Of a stretch of DNA of 64,000 bases, positions 25,268 to 34,434 are shown one piece after another. The DNA lies in the NCBI GenBank assembly GCA_017745075.1, contig JAGIAD010000029.1, positions 186,001-250,000 of the forward strand, written 5' to 3'. Positions within the stretch are counted from its first letter, which is position 1. Each line of letters opens with the position of its first letter. The notes beneath the pieces are model-generated. The model worked only from the letters and a program-made list of their open reading frames with translations. It ran no database searches and had not been told where the DNA came from. Made by a program: the position numbers and the translations under genes. The stretch is from Sphingobacteriaceae bacterium. Its GTDB lineage: Bacteria; Bacteroidota; Bacteroidia; Sphingobacteriales; Sphingobacteriaceae.

Positions 25268-26659
25268 TTAAAGTTCGGTAAGAATTTCGAGCATGGTATC
25301 CGTAGCGAGCTTAACATCAGATAAAGAGGTTTGCCAGTTTACAAAAGCCGCACGTATTCCTTTTTTCCCGTTATAAAATGTTGGCGTCATAAATACTTTT
25401 CCCTTTGTGTTTAACTTATCCAGGAATGTTGTAACCAAACTTTCGTCTGTTAACGAAAAACAAACAGTATTTAAACGTACTGGTGCCAGCAACCCGAAGT
25501 TTGGATTTTCATTAATAAAATCAGCAAACTTTAAGGCCATTTCAATATTACTTTCCACAATTTCCTGATAGCCTTTTTTTCCGTAGCTTGTAAGGGTAAA
25601 CCAGGTAGGCAGAGCTCTTAAACGCCTGGAGTTTTCGGGCAAGAAATTGAGGTAGCTGAAGTTTTCCATCGGATCGCCCAGATAAGCTGCATTCGAATTC
25701 TGAAACGTTTCTACCTGCAACAATTGGTGTTTTTCTTTCACAAAAAATACCGCACTTTCATAAGGTACATTTAACCACTTGTGACAATCGACAGTAATAC
25801 TATCGGCATTTTCCCAACCTTTAAGCAGATGGCTGTATTTTGGCGAACAAGACGCAAATCCGCCAAAAGCTGCATCGATGTGCCACCAGAAATTATACTT
25901 TTCTTTTAAGGTATTAATCGTTTCAAAATCATCGAAATCTACCGTGTTTACGGTTCCGGCGCTCGAGATTAAAATAAAAGGTTCGCCGTTTAAGGCCTTT
26001 ATTTTCAGTTCCAGATCAGCAACATCCAGCGCTTCGCGGTTGCCTTCCATTACTTTTACGTGGATAAAATTACCGCTTCCTAAACCCAGCATCGATAGGG
26101 ATTTTATAGCCGATGAATGTGGGGTGGCTGATAGTACTTTTATGGTTCCGGCTACCCCTTCCCTTGCAAAATCTTTACCCAATTGTTTCCCGATCCATTG
26201 CCTGGCTACTCCCAAACAGGTAAAATTAGACATGGTTGCCCCGGTCACAAAACCACCAAAATAATCTTTGGGTAAATTAAACAGGGAAAGCAAGAGCTGG
26301 GTGGCTTCCAGTTCGATAACAGCAGAAATATCACCGGCACCTTTCGCGCTTTGCGTATTTTGATCATAGATAGTCGATAACCAATCGCCGGCAATGGCTG
26401 CAGGCGTTGTTCCTCCGGTAACAAAACCCCAATACCTTGGACCAGATGAAGCGACCATAACAGGTTCAAAACGCTGATTAAATTGGTCTAAGGCATTTTT
26501 AGCCCCTATACCTTCTTCATTTAGATCGTGAACAATTCTCACTTCTTTGGAACCTGAGGTTGGACGCTCATGAATATGGTTTAAATAATCTATGCCCTGT
26601 TCTTTAACTTCTGTGAGTAGGGCATCAAGGTTTTGCTGGTCGGTATTTAAATTATTCAT
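25268..26659 (-). CDS. Group II PLP-dependent decarboxylase
   Basis: A 463-residue fold-type I PLP enzyme of the aromatic/acidic amino-acid decarboxylase group. The Schiff-base lysine is in SITVDCHKWLNVPYES near residue 293, preceded by the cofactor aspartate in WWHIDAAFGG near 260 and the phosphate-contact segment GGFVTGATMSNFTCLGVAR near 135. Substrates of this group include aromatic amino acids, glutamate, aspartate and diaminobutyrate, and the sequence alone does not decide between them. It has no operon partner. A second, unrelated PLP decarboxylase lies at 36200-37327. Confidence 0.85.
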   Translation of the reverse strand: MNNLNTDQQNLDALLTEVKEQGIDYLNHIHERPTSGSKEVRIVHDLNEEGIGAKNALDQFNQRFEPVMVASSGPRYWGFVTGGTTPAAIAGDWLSTIYDQNTQSAKGAGDISAVIELEATQLLLSLFNLPKDYFGGFVTGATMSNFTCLGVARQWIGKQLGKDFAREGVAGTIKVLSATPHSSAIKSLSMLGLGSGNFIHVKVMEGNREALDVADLELKIKALNGEPFILISSAGTVNTVDFDDFETINTLKEKYNFWWHIDAAFGGFASCSPKYSHLLKGWENADSITVDCHKWLNVPYESAVFFVKEKHQLLQVETFQNSNAAYLGDPMENFSYLNFLPENSRRLRALPTWFTLTSYGKKGYQEIVESNIEMALKFADFINENPNFGLLAPVRLNTVCFSLTDESLVTTFLDKLNTKGKVFMTPTFYNGKKGIRAAFVNWQTSLSDVKLATDTMLEILTEL

Positions 26660-26756
26660 GATGTCATTTTAAATAATAAAAAAATAAGTCATTGTTTCTT
26701 GCCCTCACAATGATGACTCTTTTTTTGTTCGTCGAGCTTTATAATCTAACTATTCT

Positions 26757-26806
26757 GTGGATTTTAAATCCACTAAAAGATATCCAAAAACGGGATTACA
26801 AATCCT
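26757..26806. repeat. REP-like hairpins downstream of metF
   Basis: GTGGATT-TTA-AATCCAC (26757-26773) and GGGATTACAAATCC (26792-26805). Both have the arm-TTNNAA-arm plan also seen near thrC, the metallo-beta-lactamase gene and der. Confidence 0.7.
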
Positions 26807-26828
26807 GACTAACGATTCGGCTCTTTCT

Positions 26829-27782
26829 TTAAAATATAGCTTTCGCAATCTTTTTGGTCTGCTCAGGTCGGCCCATGGTATAAAAGTGCAATACCGGCGC
26901 ACCAAAATCTATCAGTTCTTTACACTGTTTAATCATGGCTTCTGTACCAATTTCTTTTGCCTCGTTATTGTTTTTGGCATGAGACAGCGCATCCGTTAAC
27001 TCATCAGGTAAATCGATGTGAAAAACCTTAGGAAGCACATTTAACTGCGACAAGGAACTGATGGGCTTTAACCCCGGAATAATTGGAATGTTAATATCAT
27101 TTTCCCTGCATTTCTTTACAAAATCGAAATACTTCTGGTTATCGAAAAACATCTGCGTTACAATAAACTCCGCACCTGCCTCTACCTTCTTTTTCAGGTA
27201 TTTGAAATCGGTGCTCATATTAGGCGCCTCGAAGTGTTTTTCCGGGTAGCCGGCAACACCGATACAAAAATCACTTTTAAAGGTTTCTACATCCTCGTGC
27301 AGGAATTTACCTTCGTTATGGTTCTTGATGTGTTCAATCAGGTCAGTGGCATAACTATGTCCGCCGGGGGTAGGAACAAAATTCCCATCCGCTTTACGGG
27401 CATCGCCGCGCAGGGCCAGCACGTTATCAATGCCTAAAAACTGCAGGTCAATCAGCGCATTTTCTGTTTCTTCTTTGGTAAAACCGCCACAAATGAGATG
27501 CGGAACGGCGTCAACCTTATATTTGTGAATAATGGCTGCACAAATGGCAATAGTACCCGGGCGTTTGCGGTACGACACTTTTTGCAGTAAACCATTTTCC
27601 TGTTCTTTATAAATGTAATCTTCTCGGAGTGATGTTACATCAATGAAAGGTGGATTAAACTCCAAAAGTGGTTCTATGGCGTCGTAAACCCATTGGATGC
27701 TCTGCCCTTTCACTGGCGGTAATAATTCAAAAGAAAATAAGGTTTTACCCTTCGCGTTTTTTATATGGTCTGTAATCTTCAT
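26829..27782 (-). CDS. metF: 5,10-methylenetetrahydrofolate reductase
   Basis: FAD-dependent TIM-barrel enzyme that makes 5-methyltetrahydrofolate for methionine synthase. The 317-residue protein shows the family features: FSFELLPP near residue 17, the VDAVPHLICGG segment near 110, the DNVLALRGD motif near 138, and FIVTQMFFDNQKYFDFV near 206. It lies 140 bases downstream of metH in the same direction, so both are probably served by the SAM-I riboswitch upstream of metH. Confidence 0.96.
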   Translation of the reverse strand: MKITDHIKNAKGKTLFSFELLPPVKGQSIQWVYDAIEPLLEFNPPFIDVTSLREDYIYKEQENGLLQKVSYRKRPGTIAICAAIIHKYKVDAVPHLICGGFTKEETENALIDLQFLGIDNVLALRGDARKADGNFVPTPGGHSYATDLIEHIKNHNEGKFLHEDVETFKSDFCIGVAGYPEKHFEAPNMSTDFKYLKKKVEAGAEFIVTQMFFDNQKYFDFVKKCRENDINIPIIPGLKPISSLSQLNVLPKVFHIDLPDELTDALSHAKNNNEAKEIGTEAMIKQCKELIDFGAPVLHFYTMGRPEQTKKIAKAIF

Positions 27783-27796
27783 ACTCTAATTTAGTT

Positions 27797-27912
27797 GTCA
27801 TGCCGAATGCAAATGAAACATCTCAAGCACAATGGCAGTTCTTATTTGCTGATGACTGCCGGCATCAAATTGTTATTTTTACCCAAAGACCCTTCGCTGC
27901 CATCAGGATGAT
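27797..27912. repeat. Degenerate REP element in the metF-metH gap
   Basis: Words GTCATGCCGAATG, GAAACATCTC, AGACCCTTCGCTGCC and TCAGGATGAT match, in reverse orientation, the two hairpins of the element at 1746-1807, but the arms no longer pair well. It looks like a decayed copy. Confidence 0.5.
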
Positions 27913-27923
27913 AAAGCAAAGGG

Positions 27924-30900
27924 TTAATAAGCTAAATTCGGACTTAACCATCGCTCCACTTCTTCAATTGGCATGTTTTTCCTGATGGAGTAGTCTTCAA
28001 TCTGATCTTTGGTAATTTTTCCCAATCCGAAATACCTTGATTCCGGATGTGCAAAATAAAACCCGCTTACCGCAGCAGTTGGGTACATGGCATAACTTTC
28101 CGTTAAACGAAGGCCGATTTTATTTTCAGCATCGAGCAATTCGAATAAGGTCCCTTTTTCTGTATGCTCCGGGCAGGCCGGATAACCTGGTGCGGGGCGG
28201 ATACCCACATACTCTTCTTTGATCAGTTCCTGGTTAGTCAGTTTTTCGTCCTGTGCATAACCCCAATATTCTTTTCGTACACGTTCGTGCATGCGTTCTG
28301 CAAAAGCCTCCGCTAAACGATCGGCCAATGCTTTTGCCATAATGCTATTATAATCATCGTAATTGGATTCGAATTCATTCACCAGCTCATCAATCCCGAT
28401 ACCTGCAGTTAAAGCAAAACCGCCAAAATAATCCTGGATTCCGCTTTCTTTCGGCGCGATAAAATCAGATAAAGCATAATAGGGTTGCCCATCTACTTTT
28501 TCAGCCTGCTGGCGAAGGGTGTGGATCGTAACGGAAGAGGGTTGATGTGAGACGGATGATGGATTTTCACTTCCATTTCCCATTTTACCTCTTACGTCTA
28601 AAACAATATCATCTCCAACTGAATTTGCTGGCCAGAAACCGATTACAGCCCTTGCGGTTAGCAGTTTTTCGTCTAGGATGCGTTTTAACAAAACCTGTGC
28701 ATCATCAAAAAGTTTCTTTGCTTCGTCGCCTACATTTTTATCGTCAAAAATTTTCGGATAACTTCCACGCAGCTCCCAGGTATGGAAAAATGGTGTCCAA
28801 TCGATATATGGAACCAGTTCTTCCAAGGGATAATTATCGAAAACCCTTGTTCCTGTAAATTCGGGAACAGGTAAGTTGGGCTGAAAATCAATCTTAAACT
28901 TATTGTTACGCGCTTCCTCCAGCGTTTTAAAACGTTTATCGGATCGCTTATTCAAATGCGCTTCGCGTGCTTTATCATATTCGGCCCGGATGCCTGCAAT
29001 ATATTCATCTCTTGTATCGGGATTCATTAAAGTGCTGCAAACCGTAACGCTCCTCGAAGCGTCCAACACATGGATAGCTGGTCCGGAGTAATTTGGCGCC
29101 ACTTTTACTGCTGCGTGTATCCTGGAGGTAGTTGCTCCGCCAATAATCAATGGAATGGTAAAGCCTTCGCGTTCCATTTCTTTGGCAAAGTGAACCATCT
29201 CATCCAGCGATGGTGTAATTAATCCGCTTAAACCAATAATATCGGCATTTATTTCTTTGGCTTTTTTAATGATATCCTGTGCAGGAACCATCACGCCCAT
29301 ATCTATAATTTCGAAGTTGTTACAGGCCAATACTACCCCTACGATGTTTTTACCAATATCGTGTACATCGCCTTTCACTGTGGCCATCAACACTTTACCT
29401 GCCGAAGAATTCTGATCCTGGTCTGGATTGCTCAGTTTCTCTTGCTCAATATAAGGCAACAGGTAAGCAACCGCTTTTTTCATTACCCTGGCCGATTTTA
29501 CCACTTGCGGAAGGAACATTTTTCCGGCGCCGAACAGGTCGCCTACGATGTTCATTCCATCCATCAACGGCCCTTCAATAACCTGTATCGGACGGTCGTA
29601 TTTTTGCCTGGCTTCTTCAACATCATCATCCAGATACTCTACAAGGCCTTTTACCAACGAATGCGATAATCTTTCTTCTACTGTTCCTTTACGCCATTCT
29701 TCGTCTTTTACAACTTCCTTGCCTTTTGATTTTACGGTATCTGCATATTCTACCAAACGCTCGGTCGCATCTTCCCTGCGGTTTAAGAGTACATCCTCTA
29801 CCCTTTCTAACAGTTCAGGTGGAATTTCCTGGTAAACCTCTAACATCCCTGCATTTACGATCCCCATGTCTAAACCAGCCTTAATGGCGTGATAAAGAAA
29901 GGCCGAATGCATGGCTTCGCGTACCACATTGTTTCCCCTGAAAGAGAACGAAATATTAGAAACCCCTCCGCTCACTTTGGCGTGAGGAAGGTTTTCTTTG
30001 ATCCAACGGGTTGCATTAATAAAATCAACCGCATAATTATTGTGTTCCTCCAGTCCGGTGGCTACAGTTAAAATATTCGGATCGAAAATGATATCCTCTG
30101 CCGGAAAACCGATTTCGTGTACCAGGATATCGTAACTGCGCTTACAGATTTCAATCCGGCGTTCGTAATTATCAGCCTGTCCCTGCTCATCAAAAGCCAT
30201 TACCACTACCGCAGCCCCATATTGCATAATTTTGCGGGCGCTTTCGCGAAATTTATCTTCGCCCTCTTTTAAGGAAATGGAGTTTACAATGCCTTTTCCC
30301 TGCAGGCATTTTAAACCATTTTCAATTACCGACCATTTCGATGAATCGACCATGATAGGGAGTTTAGCAATATCTGGTTCGGAGGCAATGAGGTTCAGGA
30401 ATTTGGTCATGGCCGCTTCCGAATCGAGCATCCCCTCATCCATATTCACATCGATTACCTGTGCGCCACCTTCAACCTGTTGCAGGGCAACAGCCAATGC
30501 CGCTTCGTAATCGCCGCCTAAAATCAGTTTTGAGAATTTTGGAGATCCGGTAATATTGGTTCTTTCACCGATATTTACAAAAATACTATCCGGGGTGATG
30601 GTTACGGGTTCCAATCCGCTTAAACGCATATAAGGCTCAATAACCGGCACTTTCCGGGGCGCTGCTTTTCTTGCGTTTTTAGCGATACAGCCAATATGCT
30701 CAGGAGTAGTACCACAGCAGCCCCCCACAATATTAACAAAACCCGAGGCAATAAAATCCTCAACGAGGTGTGCTGTTTCATGCGGTTGCTCATCGTAAGC
30801 ACCAAACTCGTTTGGTAAACCGGCATTAGGGTAGGCAGAGACATAACAGCCTGCTTTTGCAGCCAGTTCTTCAATATGCGGACGCATCTCTTTTGCTCCC

Positions 30901-31631
30901 AAAGCACAGTTAAAACCGATACTCAGGGGCTTGGCATGCATAACAGAATTTAAGAAGGCTTCGGCCGTCTGGCCCGAAAGCGTTCTTCCTGAGGCATCGG
31001 TAATGGTACCTGAAATCATGATTTCGAGTTTACGGCCAATTACCTCTTCATATTTTTTAATGGCTACAATAGCCACTTTTGCATTTAAAGTATCGAAAAT
31101 AGTTTCGATCAATAAAACATCAGAACCACCATCAACCAAGCCGCGTACCTGCTCATAATAGGCTTCTTCCAGCTCATCAAAGTAAACTGCCCTAAAGCCA
31201 GGATCGTTTACATTTGGCGACATAGAAAGGGTACGGTTTGTTGGACCTATGGCACCTGCAACAAAACATTTGCGATCGGGATTTGCCGCCATAAATTCTT
31301 CGGCAGCCTCTTTGGCCACGCGCGCGCCTTCATAACTGAGTTCGTAGGAAAGGTCTTCCATCTGATAATCGGCCATGGAAATGCGCTGTGTACTGAATGT
31401 ATTGGTTTCGATGATATCGGCACCGGCTGCCAAATACTCCAGGTGTATGGATTTTATAATATCCGGACGTGTGATGTTGAGCAAATCGTTATTGCCTTTT
31501 ACATCACAGGGATGGTTTTTAAAGCGCTCTCCCCTAAAATCTTCTTCGGTTAATGTATAACGCTGTATCATGGTGCCCATTGCACCATCAATCACCAAAA
31601 TACGCTTCTCTAATTCTTCTCTTATGCTCAT
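27924..31631 (-). CDS. metH: Cobalamin-dependent methionine synthase
   Basis: Transfers a methyl group from methyltetrahydrofolate to homocysteine through cobalamin. Domains in order (numbering from ATG 31631): homocysteine-binding with zinc cysteines in FNCALG and [11 protein letters not shown] (1-330), pterin-binding (355-620), cobalamin-binding with the axial histidine in [13 protein letters not shown] (about 740), and the activation domain with [15 protein letters not shown] (about 1165). I place the start at [10 protein letters not shown]. The 21 residues available upstream come from a low-complexity repeat. Residues near 1045-1065 ([17 protein letters not shown]) are also repeat-derived, inserted just before the conserved HTLRQQAEK. 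Confidence 0.96.
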   Translation of the reverse strand: MSIREELEKRILVIDGAMGTMIQRYTLTEEDFRGERFKNHPCDVKGNNDLLNITRPDIIKSIHLEYLAAGADIIETNTFSTQRISMADYQMEDLSYELSYEGARVAKEAAEEFMAANPDRKCFVAGAIGPTNRTLSMSPNVNDPGFRAVYFDELEEAYYEQVRGLVDGGSDVLLIETIFDTLNAKVAIVAIKKYEEVIGRKLEIMISGTITDASGRTLSGQTAEAFLNSVMHAKPLSIGFNCALGAKEMRPHIEELAAKAGCYVSAYPNAGLPNEFGAYDEQPHETAHLVEDFIASGFVNIVGGCCGTTPEHIGCIAKNARKAAPRKVPVIEPYMRLSGLEPVTITPDSIFVNIGERTNITGSPKFSKLILGGDYEAALAVALQQVEGGAQVIDVNMDEGMLDSEAAMTKFLNLIASEPDIAKLPIMVDSSKWSVIENGLKCLQGKGIVNSISLKEGEDKFRESARKIMQYGAAVVVMAFDEQGQADNYERRIEICKRSYDILVHEIGFPAEDIIFDPNILTVATGLEEHNNYAVDFINATRWIKENLPHAKVSGGVSNISFSFRGNNVVREAMHSAFLYHAIKAGLDMGIVNAGMLEVYQEIPPELLERVEDVLLNRREDATERLVEYADTVKSKGKEVVKDEEWRKGTVEERLSHSLVKGLVEYLDDDVEEARQKYDRPIQVIEGPLMDGMNIVGDLFGAGKMFLPQVVKSARVMKKAVAYLLPYIEQEKLSNPDQDQNSSAGKVLMATVKGDVHDIGKNIVGVVLACNNFEIIDMGVMVPAQDIIKKAKEINADIIGLSGLITPSLDEMVHFAKEMEREGFTIPLIIGGATTSRIHAAVKVAPNYSGPAIHVLDASRSVTVCSTLMNPDTRDEYIAGIRAEYDKAREAHLNKRSDKRFKTLEEARNNKFKIDFQPNLPVPEFTGTRVFDNYPLEELVPYIDWTPFFHTWELRGSYPKIFDDKNVGDEAKKLFDDAQVLLKRILDEKLLTARAVIGFWPANSVGDDIVLDVRGKMGNGSENPSSVSHQPSSVTIHTLRQQAEKVDGQPYYALSDFIAPKESGIQDYFGGFALTAGIGIDELVNEFESNYDDYNSIMAKALADRLAEAFAERMHERVRKEYWGYAQDEKLTNQELIKEEYVGIRPAPGYPACPEHTEKGTLFELLDAENKIGLRLTESYAMYPTAAVSGFYFAHPESRYFGLGKITKDQIEDYSIRKNMPIEEVERWLSPNLAY
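28543..28600. repeat. Intergenic-type repeat embedded in metH
   Basis: The minus strand carries GTAAAATGGGAAATGGAAG and CCATCATCCGTCTCACATC, words shared with the thrB-thrC intergenic repeat. It is in frame and encodes a Ser/Pro-rich loop in the MetH activation domain. Confidence 0.6.
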
Positions 31632-31639
31632 TCTTGTTG

Positions 31640-31721
31640 TTAGATATGAGAGGTGAGATGTTAGATACGAGAATGGATTAGACATAATGTCCAAAATCTC
31701 GAATCTATTGTCTCAAATCTC
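31640..31721. repeat. Low-complexity inverted repeat between SAM-I riboswitch and metH
   Basis: TAGATATGAGAGGTGAGATG and similar words (31640-31672) face TCTCGAATCTATTGTCTCAAA (31697-31717), an approximate complement. It has the same style as the nuoE-nuoF element at 6460-6534. Confidence 0.6.
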
Positions 31722-31769
31722 AAAAAAAAGGCTTATTTAAAAAGTTGGCACGTGAATCGTAATCCTAAA

Positions 31770-31870
31770 CTTATCTGTTTCTGCTATTTGCAGAATAGAA
31801 TTTAGCACCTTGTAAGGTTACAGGTTGCTAAGACTTCGTTGGGTCTAATCCCTCCGTCTTTCTTAATAAG
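31770..31870 (-). promoter_or_regulatory. SAM-I (S-box) riboswitch controlling metH-metF
   Basis: Read on the minus strand, the segment has the ordered SAM-I core: CTTATTAAGA (5' P1), GGAGGGATTAGACCC, GAAGTCTTAGCAACC, then AAGGTGCTAAATTC, and closing AGATAAG (3' P1). These match the conserved S-adenosylmethionine aptamer positions. The metH start is 139 bases downstream. Between them I see a run of eight T (31729-31722 on the minus strand) but no convincing terminator stem just before it, so the expression platform is unclear. Confidence 0.93.
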
Positions 31871-31937
31871 CATACAAAAATGCAACAAAGCAACATCAAT
31901 TCCAAAAATTATCGCTTTGCAACCAAATAAAATTACA

Positions 31938-31963
31938 AAGGCCATGCAAAACTGCACGGCCTT
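31938..31963 (-). terminator. Terminator of the BI-1-family gene
   Basis: 11-bp stem AAGGCCATGCA/TGCACGGCCTT with a 4-base loop. The single non-Watson-Crick position is a G-U pair only if transcribed on the minus strand, and TTTGTAATTTTATTTGG follows in that direction. It lies 24 bases past the stop. Confidence 0.75.
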
Positions 31964-31986
31964 AAGAACATTGTTCTGTTTTTAGC

Positions 31987-32742
31987 TTACTTTCTGTTTC
32001 CGAAAATACGCAGTAAATAAAGGAATATGTTTAAGAAATCAAGGTATAAAGATAATGCCGCTACTATAGCCATTTTTTTGCTTTCAACCTGAAGAACTTG
32101 TTCTCCGCTTGCCTCAATTCCCTCGCCAATTCTTTTGATCTTTTGTACATCGTAAGCTGTTAAAGCTGTAAATATGGCAATACCAATAAAAGCCATAAAC
32201 AAGCTGAATTGCTCACTACGAACAAACATATTAATTACGCTCGCAATTATTAAACCAATAACTCCAACCATAAGAATAGGTCCGAACTTACTCAGATCGA
32301 TGTTCGTTGTGTAACCCATAAATGCCATAATTCCAAAAATTCCGGCAGCCGCGGCAAAGCAACTTACTACTGAACCTGAGGTGTAGGTTAATAAAATAAA
32401 GCTCAAACTCACTCCTGTTAATACGGAATAGAGCACAAATACGCCAATTAGTGCAGGTAATGATAAGCGGCTTAAACCAAATCCCATTAATAAAATCAGT
32501 GCAAGCGGAGCAAACATTGCAATGTAGCCAAATATTGACATGCCTACCTTGCCAGTGTTGGGGTTAATATTAATGAGGTATTGCATAAGCTGTTCGTTGG
32601 CGCCAAAGAGGTATGCCGCTACCGTAGATAAACTCAAGGCTACGAACATCCATAAGAAAACGTTGGCAAAGAATTTTTTAGAAACAGATTTTTCCTGTAC
32701 GAAAACACTGTTGTCCTGATATTGATAATTTTGTTGTTCCAT
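31987..32742 (-). CDS. Bax inhibitor-1/YccA family membrane protein
   Basis: A 251-residue protein with seven predicted transmembrane helices and the BI-1/YccA (UPF0005) features: a long hydrophilic N-terminus (QYQDNSVFVQEKSVSKKFF), the FLWMFVALSLSTVAAY first helix, and the C-terminal ALTAYDVQKIKRIGE and ALSLYLDFLNIFLYLLRIFG segments. Members act as calcium-leak channels or protease modulators, and the role in this organism is not known. It forms a single-gene unit with its own terminator. Confidence 0.9.
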   Translation of the reverse strand: MEQQNYQYQDNSVFVQEKSVSKKFFANVFLWMFVALSLSTVAAYLFGANEQLMQYLININPNTGKVGMSIFGYIAMFAPLALILLMGFGLSRLSLPALIGVFVLYSVLTGVSLSFILLTYTSGSVVSCFAAAAGIFGIMAFMGYTTNIDLSKFGPILMVGVIGLIIASVINMFVRSEQFSLFMAFIGIAIFTALTAYDVQKIKRIGEGIEASGEQVLQVESKKMAIVAALSLYLDFLNIFLYLLRIFGNRK

Positions 32743-32780
32743 TTTTAAATTTGTGTATTTAACTATATAAAAATAAATAT

Positions 32781-33347
32781 TTAGTTCAGTCTTTTTGTCA
32801 GCAGTTCTTCAACTTTTTTAAATACCTGCAGGGGTTTCAAAGTGCGCCATGGCAGGCTATCGAACGCACCGCCGAAGTTAATGTAATAATCGATGTTATT
32901 ATCGTGAAACTCAGCAATAACGTGTTCCTGAAAATTCACCCCAACAATCCAGCCATCTTCTACTTCCTGAAACCATTCTTCGTAATAACTATCGTCAGAG
33001 GCATGAAAATTCAGCACATTTTCGCCGATCAGGATAAATTTATTAACGCCTTCATCCATCATGAGCTCCAGAATATCACGTTTCAGCAGCATAATATCGT
33101 TGTTAATGGCATCGTTCCATTCACCTATAAACTCTATAATGACATAACCACGGTCGTAATCGGCATATAACACTTTCATGTAAAGTGTATTGGAGCCAAA
33201 CTCATCCCACTGTGGGTGCAATAAGAAATTATAAATCTGCTTATCGAAATAAAGCTCTGAATATTCGGTATTATAAAACGGCGAACGTTCGTCTTCTGCC
33301 GAAATATAATCATCTCTCCACTGGTAATAAGGCTCTATCTCGTGCAT
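32781..33347 (-). CDS. Conserved protein of unknown function
   Basis: A 188-residue acidic protein without signal peptide or membrane helix and rich in Asp, Glu, Tyr and Trp, which suggests a soluble cytoplasmic protein. I recognise no characterised domain. The clear codon structure and defined start (MHEIEPYYQWRDDY) support a real gene. It lies 38 bases upstream of the BI-1-like gene and 92 bases downstream of murQ in the same direction, so it may be cotranscribed with either. Confidence 0.75.
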   Translation of the reverse strand: MHEIEPYYQWRDDYISAEDERSPFYNTEYSELYFDKQIYNFLLHPQWDEFGSNTLYMKVLYADYDRGYVIIEFIGEWNDAINNDIMLLKRDILELMMDEGVNKFILIGENVLNFHASDDSYYEEWFQEVEDGWIVGVNFQEHVIAEFHDNNIDYYINFGGAFDSLPWRTLKPLQVFKKVEELLTKRLN

Positions 33348-33439
33348 ATTTTCATTATTGAATGAGTGAGTTTTGAAGAATTGAATGGTGTATGCCGTTT
33401 AAGATCCACTCATTCCATCCTTCCCCGGTTCTGTTATTC

Positions 33440-34243
33440 TTAGTGTCCTGCTTCTACCGCTTTCCGTACACTTCCGTAACGGTTTAGCAGTATAGCGGCT
33501 TCATCATAGGCAATATTCAGTTCATCGGCAACCATTTGTGTTCCACGATCTACCAGTTTATGATTGGTTAACTGCATATCGACCATTTTATTGCCCACTA
33601 CGCGACCCAGCTGAACCATAACAGTAGTGCTTAACATGTTTAATACCATTTTCTGTGCCGTGCCCGATTTCATACGGGTAGATCCGGTAACAAACTCTGG
33701 CCCAACTACTACCTCAACCGGAAAATCAGATTCGGCCGCTATCGGTCCGCCGGTATTACAAACTATACAGCCCGTCAAAATACCATGCTTGCGTGCCGTA
33801 TTTAATCCGCCGATTACATATGGGGTAGTGCCTGAGGCTGCCAAACCTACTAAACAATCTTTTTCATTGATATTAAATTCCTGCAGGTCTTTCCAGGCCT
33901 GTTCGGCATCATCTTCGGCAAATTCTACCGCTCTCCTGATCGCAGTGTCTCCGCCGGCAATAATTCCTACAACCCAATCAAAAGGAACGCCATACGTAGG
34001 CGGGCATTCTGAAGCATCTACTACACCTAAACGACCACTGGTACCGGCGCCAATATAAAAAAGACGACCGCCTTTTTTCATTCGCTCGGCAACGGCAGTT
34101 GTTAATTTTTCGATCTGAGGCAAAGATTTTTCGACGGCAAATGCCACGGTTTTATCTTCGTTATTAATGCCCTGCAAAATTTCTAATACCGACATCTGAT
34201 CAATGTGGTCATAGTTAGATTCTTGCTCGGTAACTCTATTCAT
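33440..34243 (-). CDS. murQ: N-acetylmuramic acid 6-phosphate etherase
   Basis: Cleaves the lactyl ether of MurNAc-6-phosphate to GlcNAc-6-phosphate and lactate during peptidoglycan recycling. The 267-residue sugar-isomerase (SIS) fold protein has the signature YIGAGTSGRLGVVDASECPPTYG near residue 63 and PEFVTGSTRMKSGTAQKMVLNML near 182. The length is slightly below the common 295-300. No anmK, nagA or PTS gene is adjacent, so it is not in a recycling operon here. Confidence 0.94.
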   Translation of the reverse strand: MNRVTEQESNYDHIDQMSVLEILQGINNEDKTVAFAVEKSLPQIEKLTTAVAERMKKGGRLFYIGAGTSGRLGVVDASECPPTYGVPFDWVVGIIAGGDTAIRRAVEFAEDDAEQAWKDLQEFNINEKDCLVGLAASGTTPYVIGGLNTARKHGILTGCIVCNTGGPIAAESDFPVEVVVGPEFVTGSTRMKSGTAQKMVLNMLSTTVMVQLGRVVGNKMVDMQLTNHKLVDRGTQMVADELNIAYDEAAILLNRYGSVRKAVEAGH

Positions 34244-34415
34244 AAATTTAATTTTGATAAAATTCGGTAAATTCTTTCTAAAAACTACGTTAAAAAAACA
34301 AAAATATCACTTAGGGTAGCCAAGTAACGTTCGTAAGGCGTTAATTTTTGTTAAAATATTATAAACAAAAGACACTTAAATGTAATTATAGAATACATCA
34401 ACCCGCTAATTTTCA

Positions 34416-34423
34416 TAAATTTG
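34416..34423 (+). promoter_or_regulatory. -7 promoter box of the S41 protease gene
   Basis: TAAATTTG, a perfect TAnnTTTG match, ends only 11 bases before ATG 34435. It supports that start over the upstream in-frame ATG 34348, which lies upstream of the box. Confidence 0.6.
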
Positions 34424-34434
34424 CAATAACGCTT

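Noticed and set aside
31632-31694. 21-residue N-terminal extension of MetH
   Set aside because: It is encoded by the low-complexity repeat in the leader. Conserved MetH sequence starts at ATG 31631.
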